Origin: Gyromitra esculenta
Taxonomy: Eukaryota; Ascomycota; Pezizomycetes; Pezizales; Discinaceae
Assembly (NCBI GenBank): GCA_038503075.1
Contig: JBCAML010000003.1
Coordinates: forward strand, 1,984,001-2,048,000
DNA length: 64,000 bases
Direction: 5' to 3'
Part shown: in pieces, positions 24,992 through 35,523 of the stretch
Layout: each line of letters starts with the position of its first letter
Position numbering within the stretch: position 1 is the stretch's first letter
Program-made: the position numbers and the translations under genes
Notes under the pieces: generated by a model
Database searches by the model: none
Seen by the model: the letters and a program-made list of their open reading frames with translations, nothing else
Told to the model about the DNA's origin: nothing

Positions 24992-25914
24992 TGAATTGGC
25001 TTCTCCAGATCGGAGGTTAGCTGACGACTGAGTTCGGAGCGAGTAGCTAATTGTGTGTAGAGGGTTGGTAGTAGCTGGGTAGTTGGTAAGAGAAAGAAGG
25101 CGAGGATGACATTTATAATTTTTATTGTCGTCTCTATGGTACCGCTTCTGGTACCGTGTTCCGAGTTCCGAATTGACAATAACGACATGTATGTAGGTTC
25201 ACTACCTATCTTTTTTCTTTCTTGCAGATGCTCTGGTGCCTAGCGACTCCAGGGAGGCTGGGGCCGGATACAGAACACATTTAGGCTTGTCCTACTTACA
25301 ATACAGAGTCACACGTATCGTATCGCATGCACATATGCAACATCCAGAGTCTTTTTTAGGGGCTCAGCATGATATTGGCATACGTTGTAACATCCAGCCA
25401 CCGTTTGACTGGCCATTACAACTCTAGATTTTTCGGTCGAATTCTTTTTTATTGATAACTAAGATCAGAATAAACCTTCCCCATAAGTATAAATTTCTTA
25501 TGAAGCTTCGGTATTGTGTGAGAAATTATTGGCTTAGGATGTTTATTCTTGCTCCCATACAAAATCCGTTGTAACAGCGATCGATCGACTTTTAGTAGCA
25601 AACTGAGACCCCAGCTTCATTTTAGCGCACAGCCATCTTGGTGGATGCATCTAGCGCAAAGTCTCCAGCGTATTGGGGGATCGGATTGTGGGACTAGCCC
25701 GACACACATTAACTAGTCAGGAGCCACTGACAACGCCTAGAAAAAGTGATCCATTGCATGTAATAGTTATTTACAAGACGTAAATATATGTAGAGGTAAA
25801 GCAAAGTTATTTCGTTATATTTTTAGTGACGATAGTGGCGGTTAAAAATGGCGGCTTTTGTACCCTTGAGGGGCTGGATCGGACTCTGATAGCTACATGT
25901 ATATTTCACTGCAC

Positions 25915-26158
25915 TACGGGGGTGGAGGAAAGTCTGTCACCAAGTGGCGGTGTTGGTGGTGGTGCTTCTCTTCACGCTCAATATTCTGGTGCTCTTCTTT
26001 CACTAAATAGCTTTTCATTTACTCTATCCCAGAAGCATCTCTACTTTCTGTAAGTTTACTCTAAAATTTTAAGGATTTCCCCAACTTGAGTTAGTTGACG
26101 GTTGAGTTTGGCACTACCGGTACCGCTACCTGGTGACAGACTTACCCCTACACTCCAA
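25915..26158. mobile_element. MITE-like element, family A copy 1
   Basis: Imperfect terminal inverted repeats of about 40 bp face inward. The left end has GGAAAGTCTGTCACCAAGTG and the right end, reversed, GGTAAGTCTGTCACCAGGTA. Flanks are GCAC at 25911-25914 and GTAC at 26159-26162, a near-match target duplication. The interior next to the left end (CTTCTCTTCACGCTCAATAT) matches copy 5 in inverted orientation, which defines a subfamily. There is no coding capacity. Confidence 0.75.
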
Positions 26159-26296
26159 GTACATGTTGCTCGACAATAACGAGACTTTCGCTATGCCTCC
26201 AGAACCATTAAATAGTAAGTTTACATTTTATTTCTCATCATAGCTGGGTAGCAAGCTTGTAATGGGGTAAACAATAAATCAAACGCTCTATGCATC

Positions 26297-26818
26297 CTAC
26301 AATCTCCAGCTCCGTTTGTAAAATGTATGAAACAGACTATCTCGTGATATTCGTTGGAGAAAAGCCTCTTGAACAAAGTGTAGCCCTATACCGGAAGAAT
26401 CGCCCTTAGCTAACAAGATTTTCATCCTCCGAGCCCACACCCGGATGGAAAGTGGAACTTTTCTCCAAGCTGTTCTGGCCTTTGAGGTGGCTAGCACGTT
26501 TAACACTGGACAGAGTATTTGCCCTGCCTCCGCCGGGATCAGTAGGCTCAACCTCAGGCAATCATTTTTCTCGTTTCCGTCGGGATTAGACAATTATTTC
26601 ATTGCTCCATCACCTTGCAACATCGTATGCATCTTGATAGCACCCCACATATTATCTGTAACGAGAGTTTCAGAAGCGTGTAAGAATTTCCTTGGAATCA
26701 TCTTATAGCGAAGTTGGTCTAGGAAAATGTATTGGTCTAACAGGACCCCTTTGAAATTATTCAGCACATGTAGTTCATGCCGGGACAACAAAGTACAGGA
26801 ACGACATCGAAAATACAT
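26297..26818 (-). pseudogene. Possible decayed hypothetical gene with one in-frame stop
   Basis: From an ATG at 26818 the minus strand is open for 74 codons. A TAA at 26594-26596 follows, and the same frame then stays open for another 98 codons. The stop sits in AAA-TAA-TTG, where a C-to-T change of CAA would explain it. I recognise no domain. The plus strand over the same region is also open with one stop (26445-26708, then 26727-26918), so strand and coding status are uncertain. Confidence 0.22.
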
Positions 26819-27662
26819 CCCGGCTGAGCTCTATGGTAGCGTCTACTTATACTTTACCTGTAAGTCTCGGAAACGGATTTTCGGGGTCTTTTACGTATTT
26901 AATAAAACCGTGATCTAGACAATCCTCGATGAATATGCATGAATGGTACGTGGTACCTCAAAGAGTAAGGGACGGGGCGAAGACAAAACTGGCAGGGTTT
27001 TCTTCGAACGACTGAACAATAATTTTATCATACCCAAACAGCCTTGCAAAAAGACAACAGAAAAAAGCAGACGGAACACGTATTCGTCTCATAAGAAAAG
27101 TTGTACGTACCGTCATGAATGCATGTAATGACGTTTAAAGGCTCGTTGCGAGGCTAAGCATGGTTGTCACGATTCGTACACTCACTTGAGATTTGGGGGA
27201 AGCCGAAGGTTTGGTTCTATTTATCAGCTTACGCGGAAGTTTGAACGTCACTTCCTATAATAAAAGATATACTGTCTGGGCAAATATTTTACTGCTTGGA
27301 GGATCCCAAGAGCCCTTTGTTTGGGATAGAGTGGTATTCTAGTTATTCGGCAAAAGAGAAGAAACTTCTTTTTCTTGCTAGCAGCCGACATGTAATACAG
27401 GAAATGGAGGGAAATCTTGCTCACACAAGCAAGTTCAGCTCCTTGTGATTTGGTTCTGCTGTCTGTAGGGACTCACTCGCTTAAAATGATGAAATGAAGG
27501 GCCATCCCCGCGTGGACGATATAATAAATAACAACTCTCAGCTAGGGGGGAGGGGAGGGGGATTCTCATGAACCGAACCTCTTCCTTGGTCTTAGATAGC
27601 TTTCCTGTAAACGAATCAGGATGTGTTGTTTGCTACAGGCGGATGGAAGCATACTGCATAAC

Positions 27663-29092
27663 CTACCAAGTTACACCTTCTTTCTCTATTCCAGGCGTAT
27701 CCACAATCCTGTATTTATTATCTCCAAATGGGTCGTCCGGATCTTCGTCTTCTTCCTGTTCTTCCTCGCTTTCGTAGCCTCTTTGCTTCCCCTTGGCCAT
27801 GCCCGGCCTCTGTGGAATCGCTGACCTGTGCTCATCTGCTGCATGCATTCTCATCTTCCCCATACTATGACTGACATGGTCAATACTCTGGTCCGGCGGA
27901 TCATTCCATCTCTCGTCCTCGCTATCCGAATCTTCCTCAATAGGTTTGTTGAGACTCTCGTAGAGTGTCAATGATTCCACTAACTCTTCGTTTGCGTGGA
28001 TCAACCCCCCGAGCCACTGTTCGCTTTCTACATGCTGAATATATCGCAAGATGCTTCGTCTTAACTGTTTGCAGGTCTCGAATCTCTTCAGCACTTCGGG
28101 GTTTTCGGAGGGTCGTTCCTTCTCACGATTGATAAGTTTGAGTGCGTTTTTGAGGTTCGTGGATGCAACGGACGCATTGGCAAGAGACTGGAGCATTTCG
28201 GGCTTTTCCCTCTCAAGACTGAAAGGTGCCGACTTATTCTTGGATTTTGAAGTCGACTTCTTGTGTGACTTGTGACCCACGCCTAGATCTGCAGATGGTC
28301 CGATAGTGACTGGTGAAGGTTTGGGTGGAGATCTGGGAGAAGATGGCAAGGCATAGCTATTTCCCGGCCGGTGGCCATAGGACGAGGGTGGCTCTCTATC
28401 ATGCTCAGGGCTTGCCTCACGAAGCGCTTGTGGTGCAGGCCTAGGCCTTCGGCGCTGTGGGAGTTGCTTATAGAGACTGGCAATACTACCGAGTCCTTGT
28501 GTGTCCTTGTAAGCCACAGCCCATTGCCCAAAGATTATTTTTAATTTGGCCTTAACGTCAGGATCAGTCATGGAGTCGGTTGCAGCGATGCGGAGGCGCT
28601 CGAGAAGTGGTTCATCAGCAAACGAACGTTGGAAGCGTACACCAGCGTTGCCAATCAAGGCATCGAGGATCTATTGAAATCATTAGCAAGGCATCTGGAG
28701 AAGGGTTTCAATGAGACGGACGGTGAGGGCGCGAAGTTGACGATGCACGTTGCCATATTTACTGGACCGAAAAAAAAATGAGTTATGTATATATTTAGAG
28801 GAGTATAGCATACTAGTGTATTGATCAAGAAGAATGAATGTGAATGCATACAGTTTCTTCCGGATAGCTCTGCTAGCTTCTGTGGGACCTGAATCTTGTA
28901 GTTTGATAGCTTCAATGAGCTCTAGGATACCACCCATGTCGTTTTCAGAATATTCCTCAGAGGTGAGCCGTTCAATATGAACTGTTACAGCAGAGAACTG
29001 TTTTTTCTTAAGATTAAGACACATATGTTAATTTTGATTTCATCAAAGATAACTTAGAAAGGGAATGGGAGGTTTACAGAAGACCCAAACAT
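27663..29092 (-). CDS. LSB5-like VHS-GAT domain protein
   Basis: Yeast Lsb5 binds Las17, actin and ubiquitin and links endocytosis to the cortical actin network. Exons are 29092-29078, 29006-28852, 28761-28722 and 28670-27663, giving 405 aa. The first exon is only 15 nt (MFGSS). Residues 6-135 form the VHS domain, with FSAVTVHIERLTSEEY, KYGNVHRQLRALTILDALI and FQRSFADEPLLERLR. A Pro/Ser-rich linker follows, then a helical GAT-like region (about 215-300) and an acidic tail. The tail ends in DPDDPFGDNKY and GVTW, a motif shared with fungal LSB5 proteins. The intron after exon 3 starts GTCCGT; this junction alone restores the conserved LRALT-ILDAL joint. The Ysc84-like gene at 46.6-48.3 kb belongs to the same actin-patch network. 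Confidence 0.9.
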
Positions 29093-29593
29093 GTTTACTG
29101 AATTTTGGTGTGTATCTTTGATTGTATTGGTTTATAGGACTCGATACGGTTCAGTGCTACGGGTTAATCAGAATAATCAAAGGGAACGTGAGGCTCGTGC
29201 ATACAAAAATGATGGTGTAGCAAGCACAGCTAATGGATGCTGAGAACACAGGCGTGACGTGAGGAAGGACAATCCCAACAGATCGCCGTGAGGGATGCTT
29301 TTCTGCACCAAGATGCGTAGATGTTTTGGGCTCTGTTCGTATGTAAACACAAGTAGGATGAGGGGGAGGGGAAAAGAGCTCATCCAAGGTAGCAACCTGG
29401 AAATTGCGCTGCGGGGCTGATGCTGCAGCCCCACTGTTCATCCTAGATATCGCATATGCACGTGTCGTGTCCACACCCTGACCCATCCGTGGTTACACTT
29501 ATTTCCGTGACGCGGCTGCGATAACAAGGTTGTTCCGCTTTGTTTCATGGTTCTCTAAAAAACTGCGAAACGGTCCTGCCCAGAGACATGTAC

Positions 29594-29829
29594 TATGAGG
29601 GTTGGGGAAAGTCTGATGACAGGTGGCGGGGCAAATAAGAACTGCCTGTCTTTCTTCTCACTCCGCAACTCTTCGAGAGGCCTAATAAAAATGGTAAGAG
29701 GTAGTGAATTCTATGTATCAAACATTGGGCAAAGTTAGTTAGTAGAGTTATGAGACTCAAGCGAGTTTGAGCCCCCGAGAAAAGAGCTGCACCGCCACCT
29801 GTCATCAGGCTTTCCTCGATATCTCCGTA
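29594..29829. mobile_element. MITE-like element, family A copy 2
   Basis: A 236-bp element with inverted ends carrying CTGATGACAGGTGGCGG on both sides. It is flanked by perfect GTAC repeats (29590-29593 and 29830-29833). The interior (CTCTTCGAGAGGCCTAATAA and the following stretch) is colinear with copy 3 and inverted relative to copy 4. There is no coding capacity. Confidence 0.82.
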
Positions 29830-29832
29830 GTA

Positions 29833-29959
29833 CTCGTGATCTAGGGTATGAACCTGAAAACATGGGGTGTGTGGCTTTGTATGCGACGGAGTGGTGCACG
29901 GATATTTTGCCATACAAATTCACCACCCATGTTTTCAGGTTCATACCCTGGTTCACGAG
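29833..29959. mobile_element. Palindromic TA-flanked element B
   Basis: The arms GGGTATGAACCTGAAAACAT and its reverse complement face each other. Pairing extends imperfectly to about 55 bp per arm, so the 127-bp element is nearly one large hairpin. TA dinucleotides flank it at 29831-29832 and 29960-29961. It directly follows family A copy 2 and directly precedes element C. Confidence 0.75.
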
Positions 29960-29961
29960 TA

Positions 29962-30150
29962 ACGAACGGGTCTGGACTGAGACAGCAGGATAATACCATG
30001 CCGTCACTGGTTAGAGGGACAAAGTGATCACTCTCCTCAAGGTAGTTCTGGTTGAGCCTGGCACCGTCCACCTGTTGCGATGAACCTCAATGGCCATTTA
30101 ACCAGTGTCGAAACGATATTCTCCTGCTGTCTCAGTCCAGACCCGTTCGT
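29962..30150. mobile_element. Palindromic TA-flanked element C
   Basis: A 189-bp element with ~60-bp inverted ends. ACGAACGGGTCTGGACTGAG begins the left end and its reverse complement closes the right. CACTGGTTA is conserved at the inner end of both arms. TA flanks are at 29960-29961 and 30151-30152. The left TA is shared with element B. This pattern is typical of non-autonomous Tc1/mariner-type elements. Confidence 0.8.
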
Positions 30151-30713
30151 TACTTCTGAGATTTTACGGTAGTCTCACCAAACCTTGCGTGGGTTGGGGT
30201 AGGGACATTGACAGCTCATGTCGCACCGCCACGTTTGCCAGACTTGCACCTGCACCCGTAGCACAGTCTCCCGGCCACACGACTGGGCAGTAGGCGAACA
30301 AGGGTTTGGTCCTTAGACCCCTGTTCGTGGCTGTGCCTCTGACTGCACAGACCAAGGGCAATTGGCCTTGGTTTGTGTAACTCTATCGAACACTGTGACA
30401 CCAAACTCCACGAGCGACAGCAAGGTAATATCAAAGCCGTTAAACCCTTCCGATAATGCTTTTATTGTATTTTATTTATTTATTTGGGGGGAGGCATGCT
30501 ATATTAGCTACGGAGAGTAGAAAGTATGCGAGAGATGCATGTCGGAAGAGTCTAGACTAATTTAGATTTAGGCCTCATACGATAAGCCTCTCCACACGGG
30601 CAAAGTACAGTCGTGTAGTAAACAAAAGTTATGAGGCTGAACATACAACTCATTCTGAAACGAAGAAAAAGCCGAGATTAGAGATGTTTTAGGGGCCGGG
30701 TCAATTACGCAGA

Positions 30714-31686
30714 ATGAAGACCATAGGATCGATGAAAAAACTATACTCAGTCCATGGATTATCCCCCAAAAAGGAACAAAGTCTAGTCGTGAAAGAGGAT
30801 CCTAACTCCTCCGAATATAGATATGATAGTAGTTTGTATGGGATATTCCCTATTCCGGATATTGAACAGGGTTTAAATCAAAATGGGGAATTAGATATTC
30901 AGCTATATAAATGCGCGCCCAAGGAGGAGGGGTCTCCAGGAAATGAGCTCTGCCTTGTGAAAAACTCTGAACAGGTCAGGGACGATGAGTTTGGTGGTAT
31001 TGGCGATGAGGAAACGCTAATGGCTATGACTGAGCTAGGAGGCTACGACATCCCCGCAAATGGTATCGAGATCCCAATCAAGTGAGTAGCATATTCGAGT
31101 GAGGGGTAAAGGTTATATGATAGGGGAAATATTGGACTACATCATTTGGTTGAATGCGGTTCAAAAAATTCTGTACTCCGGGAAAAGCAGTCTTCTAATA
31201 TCCACTCGCCTTCCGTCACCCCATATAAGTCGCTGCTTCGCGGAGAAAATTTGCAGCCTAACCGGCGCGAATGTGCTAGCAGTATCCCTCGCCGATTTCT
31301 AGCATTTCCAAAAAAAGTTCTAAATTTTTACCCTTCATCGGAGATGTTTTGTGAGCCTAAAGGTTGAAGGTGACCTTGCAACTATTGAGGAAAACTTCTC
31401 GTTACCTTCCAGCGTCGAATTTGCTCTCAGCGGCTATTCACAGGAGCAAAGAATATTCGATTGCAATTTGCAAAGGTCGCCCCTTTTGAATACAGAAGTA
31501 GAAAGACATCTTGCTGCAATAGCTAGCGATATGTACAAGATTAGCAAAAAGCTCGATCGATTCGAGAACCCAGATATTGATGAATGGCTGCCTGATCTCA
31601 AAGAGTCCTCTTCTGCCTCGGATGAATATACAGCACAATCGCCCTATAAGAATACGGTTGGTTCCGAAAATAATATTCTTATATGA
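30714..31686 (+). pseudogene. Hypothetical gene, probably disrupted at its 3' end
   Basis: Exon 1 (30714-31081) starts at an ATG and encodes about 122 acidic residues with no known motif. It ends at a good GTGAGT donor. A second open segment (about 31120-31367) and a third (31351-31686) have protein-like composition but lie in different frames, overlapping by 17 bp. This implies either an undetected intron or a +1 frameshift. The last ~18 codons of the third segment come from an inserted MITE (31631-31787). The original C-terminus was therefore probably lost or replaced. Function unknown. Confidence 0.35.
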
Positions 31687-31787
31687 AAAGCAGGCCACAC
31701 TCAAATTTACCCTTGTCAGGACTGGATTCAGCATTCTAATAAGGCGAGTATTCTTATAGTCAGTATTCCTATAGGGCGATTGTACTG
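31631..31787. mobile_element. TA-flanked MITE-like element H
   Basis: A 157-bp element. The left end CAGCACAATCGCCCTATAAG and the right end (reversed CAGTACAATCGCCCTATAGG) match at all but two positions, and the similarity continues through GAATAC. TA flanks are at 31629-31630 and 31788-31789. The insertion lies inside the last open segment of the hypothetical gene. Confidence 0.82.
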
Positions 31788-32374
31788 TAGCTGCTTGGGA
31801 AATTTTTATGTGTTCTATAAACCTGTGATATATCTTTCTAGAGCCCTAGCTATCAACTTAATGACATGGTTGGTGCCGGCACTCGCTGTGTGCTGAAATT
31901 TATTGAACAACTTTAGTTGGCTAATGATTGATATCAGATACTTCTTACACAAACCAATGTGCATAATACGAAACTGATCCGTAGGTTTTACCACTAATGC
32001 TAGGGCATCACTGACCTTCTAGGGCCATATATGAGAAGTAGCTAGTTAAATTATAAGGGTAGTCTCGAGTTCTACAATGGTTACATGTATGTATCGGTTT
32101 CTTATTGGTAGTAGTTGGATCTTTTGTGGGTGATTTTCTAAGCACTAGAATATGAGCAATTAAGTTTCAACTTTTGTAGCCATAATTATGGTCTTCTTAT
32201 TTCTGCTCTCCAATTTTTTAAAAAATGTACTCCCTCTGCAATTTTTTGTGTGTTGGCAAAGGTGGTGTGTTTTGCCAAGACGGCGAATACAAGGTTGAAA
32301 TGCGAGTATACTTAAAGAATAAATAGCAAAAGCTAGCTTCAGCGAGATTTAGCTCTCGTCAAAATTTTCAGTTC
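31788..32374. other. Intergenic AT-rich sequence
   Basis: AT-rich with no open frame of note. I see no repeat or RNA gene in it. Confidence 0.5.
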
Positions 32375-32680
32375 ATGGACATCTCTCACGAGAAACCGCC
32401 GTTTTTAAGTGGTGTTTACGAATTAGCAGGAGTTTGTAATATCTGGGACGAGAATTCGGCCGTTCTTCTAGGTGATGCTGACAAGGGGAAGATAGTGAAA
32501 GTCATCGGACGTATGAAGATGAAGAATGAAAAAGAAGAAGTTCCATCTTTTCCTATTCATATCTTGACTATTAAAGAAGTTGATTAGGAAGATCTTGATC
32601 GGGTAAGGATGATTATTTGTGGAGCGGTCGAAGGAGTCGAACATCTTTTTCTACTCATATTTGACAGTATTTTCCTATAA
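32375..32680 (+). pseudogene. Small hypothetical protein gene interrupted by TAG
   Basis: The ATG at 32375 opens 70 codons ending IKEVD-TAG at 32585-32587. The same frame then continues for 30 sense codons (EDLDRVRMIICGAVEG and onward) to a TAA at 32678-32680. A TGG-to-TAG change would explain the interruption, as VDWEDLDRV reads naturally. The protein has alternating hydrophobic residues (GKIVKVIGRMKM, FPIHILTI) that look like beta strands, perhaps OB-fold-like, but I do not recognise a family. It could also be a genuine 70-aa protein. Confidence 0.35.
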
Positions 32681-33147
32681 CTTTGATTGGGATTGTTTCT
32701 ACATCGTATCAATTACTGTAACTCTGCTTATATAGATCTTCTTTCTAAGGGATACAAAAAGTATGGGCTCTATGAATGGCATTTAGAACAGTCCCTCATC
32801 TCATTTTCGGGATCGCGTTTCGTGGGCTTGGGAGCGTTATATTTACAAGTCACAAATTAAAAATATTCATTATATAATACAATAACCCCCACCTACACCC
32901 AAACAAAACAAAAGTCGCAGAAGCAGTCTTACAGTATATAATTTATGTAGTAATGACTTTCCATGCTTCCGTTAACCACGTGAACGTGTATCTAGAACGT
33001 CCATGGACTAGTACACACAGCTTATTAATCTATTTAGTACAAACCAAGATCACTCATAAAAATTTCCTTGGAAAAATCTGATAAAACTCGTACTTATCCC
33101 TAGAAGATACGATAAGCTTAGCACAAAACTCGGTCACTCAACCAATA

Positions 33148-33242
33148 GCTTCGTTAGCTCAGTGGTAGAGCGTGTGGCTTTTACCTGATGATTACATAGG
33201 ATAGAAACCTCAATGTCGCGGGTTCGACCCCCGCACGAAGCT
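33148..33242 (+). tRNA. tRNA-Lys (UUU) with a 23-nt intron
   Basis: The acceptor stem GCTTCGT pairs perfectly with ACGAAGC (33235-33241). The D arm is GCTC-AGTGGTA-GAGC, and the T arm is GCGGG with loop TTCGACC and CCCGC. The anticodon loop is CTTTTA plus A, with anticodon TTT at 33180-33182. An intron is predicted at 33184-33206, one base after the anticodon. The anticodon stem TGTGG/CCTCA has a T-T mismatch in its centre. A T run (33247-33250) follows as a Pol III terminator. Amino-acid identity is inferred from the anticodon. Confidence 0.82.
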
Positions 33243-34233
33243 TCTGTTTTACACCACAAACTAGCAACCTTGTTTAACTAATTGCCCGTCAGTGTATGGT
33301 CCACCCTTTACTGGCAGGCACTGTTTTTTGTCCGTTATGAAAGTATCTTCTTTGGCTAAAGCTTATTCATCGAGCACGTGCCTTAATCGTATACTGGCGG
33401 CGTTACAAGTTATAGCCCTGAAGGATGCTGGAGAAAAGTATATCTACGTATATGTGTAGATATGTATGTACTTTAATACTGAGAGACGACCCTTTGTTTT
33501 AGTAGTTAGAGGGCCGAGGAAGTAATAACATACATTTTCGGGAGGAGTAACATTATCTAGAGTACTGTATAGATATGGTAAAACTTAAATTATGGTATCA
33601 ATGTTGAAGTTCGAAGAGTAATAAAGCTAGTCCACTATATACATAAATCTTAATAGCTTCTATAATACTTTCGTATCTCGACCACGACTCATCGCGGTTA
33701 TTAGATTGGTATAGTACATGTAGCTGCTAGTCTATGGCGGTATGATTAAGTTGGGTTTATAACAGCCTCTCACTTGGTAGCTGCGCTGTCTATCACAAGT
33801 AGGAATATTGTTCCCTCCATGCAATAGAAGTAGCAAGGAAATTTGTTAAAATCGGAAAGTTACGCCTCTAAAGTAGAGAAGTAATATTCTAGCGCAAAAG
33901 ACCTCTTCCCGCATTGCATCTAGCTTCATAAATCTAAGGCGGTAGGGACACCATCGCCTCGTTTTGTTAAATTATCTAGAAATACCATCAGCCATTAGTT
34001 CTGTTCGTCTCGGACTAATCCCAGTGAGGCTTAGTTCATTTTGCTAACTTAGAGTACTTCACCAAGTCACTAGTCTTATACAAAATTAACACAGATAGAC
34101 AAATCAAGATACCAGATTCGTACCTGTTAGAGGCAAGCTATTGAGAGAGTATATCATGTTCTAATTACGGAATATCATTTAGTCTCGGGTTAGGTGCTCC
34201 CCTTTACATGTATTTATCTATTCGTTCTGGGTA

Positions 34234-34314
34234 CAACCGTGTAAGAAAGGTCTTAACACCCTAGTGGTTGCTTCGCTAGTGAGGTGTGGTGCCAAAACTT
34301 TTCTTACACGGCTG
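34234..34314. mobile_element. Short palindromic TA-flanked element F
   Basis: An 81-bp element. CAACCGTGTAAGAAAGG at the left faces CTTTTCTTACACGGCTG at the right. TA flanks are at 34232-34233 and 34315-34316. A second inner pair (ACACC/GGTGT) extends the hairpin. Confidence 0.6.
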
Positions 34315-34349
34315 TACATATATGTTCCGACCCTTATGTAATTAATTCC

Positions 34350-34915
34350 GGTTTGCAAAGTGGCCAACCGGTAGGCCAATTGGGTGGCCAATTTACAAAT
34401 GGGTCCATTTTGCACATAGGCCGGCCGATCTACAAAGTGGGGCCGTACCCAAACGCTACTAGTAGTAAAAAATTTCACCCAGTTTGCTAAACACTACAAC
34501 TGCAATCTCTGAATGGTAAATACAAACCCTTTGCACAAGGTACTTTAGTATCAGGAAACATCAACTAATTGCAGTAGTTACCTCTCTTTTGTACTGTGAA
34601 CCAGATGTTGTTTTCGCATTGTGTCTTGATACTAAAACAAGGCTTCGGTTCTGAAGTTGACATAGTGGAGGTATACAAGTCTTACAAAGTTGTGGATATA
34701 GTGGATGTATAGTATACAAATTCAAGTGGAATATAAGTGTTATAGTAGTGGAGGTAAATGAGTTGCGAATTTTGTAGGTACTAGTCGAGCAGGAGTGTGA
34801 GGTGGCGCGTGAATCCTGAATTGTATATCGGCCCTTTTCTAGCTTCACTTTGTAGGTGGGCCGAATTGTTTGAATAGTGGGTCCATTTGTCAATTGGCTG
34901 GCCAATATCCCATTC
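34350..34915. repeat. Diverged inverted-repeat pair G
   Basis: The left arm (about 34370-34445) and the reverse complement of the right arm (about 34845-34915) share GGCCA-CCAATT, ACAAATGG-CC and CTACAAAGTG blocks in the same order. They are separated by roughly 400 bp without an open frame. This could be an old transposon remnant; boundaries are approximate. Confidence 0.45.
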
Positions 34916-35523
34916 CCACTACTCGCAGATTTTTCCGCCTTCTATTTCTTACCAAGTATATGGCATAGTCTATAAATATACTCCTGTCAAGACATGGTTG
35001 GCACTCTGTATTAGGTTTCCACACTCTCATTAGGCTAACTCTCCTACTAGCCCAACCCCCCCCCAAGGTGGGATGGGATAAAAACACTAGTCTCGCATCC
35101 GTCTAAATACTATCTCAAAACAGTGCATCTTGTTCTACATTACAAAGTGAGGCTAGCCTGTCACCAAAAGACACGAATCCATATGAATGCGCCAGCAACG
35201 ACGATTTATCCAAGCAACATGTTCCAATTCCGAATACCCAGCTACCTACAAAAAGAGAGCCTAGTTGCATGCAAAAAGAGAAACCTCCCCGAATACCATC
35301 CTGTTGGACAACCGTCTTTCGTAAAAACAGAATATGGATGAAAACGAAAACGAAAAAGATACAAAGGTAGGAACCAAATTAGTGACAGATCCCAATCAAA
35401 CAGGAAAATCAATTTCGCCTCTTCTACCTTTGAACCGCAAGCCTTTCCCAAAAGATAAAGGAAGGGAAATGACAAAGGAAAGATAATAAGAAAATACAAA
35501 GTATATCGAGTAGAGAAAATTCG

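Larger units (their letters stand above)
24992..27662. other. Intergenic, gene-poor, with one MITE and two doubtful open frames
   Basis: The 2.7-kb gap contains the MFS promoter, an inverted-repeat element at 25915-26158 and an ambiguous open region at 26297-26818. The 27.4-27.66 kb part is G-rich in places. I recognise no complete gene. Confidence 0.5.
29093..30713. other. Intergenic with a row of three MITE-like elements
   Basis: This 1.6-kb gap contains the LSB5-like promoter and then three abutting inverted-repeat elements (29594-30150). The following segment to about 30,430 is GC-rich. It contains a short hairpin, CGAACAAGGGT facing ACCCCTGTTCG near 30295-30328. No gene was recognised. 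Confidence 0.5.
33243..35523. other. Intergenic, AT-rich, with small inverted repeats
   Basis: The 2.3-kb region has no convincing coding frame. It contains element F (34234-34314) and a pair of diverged inverted repeats (about 34350-34450 against 34840-34915). The last 400 bp are the 3' region of the HECT gene. Confidence 0.5.
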
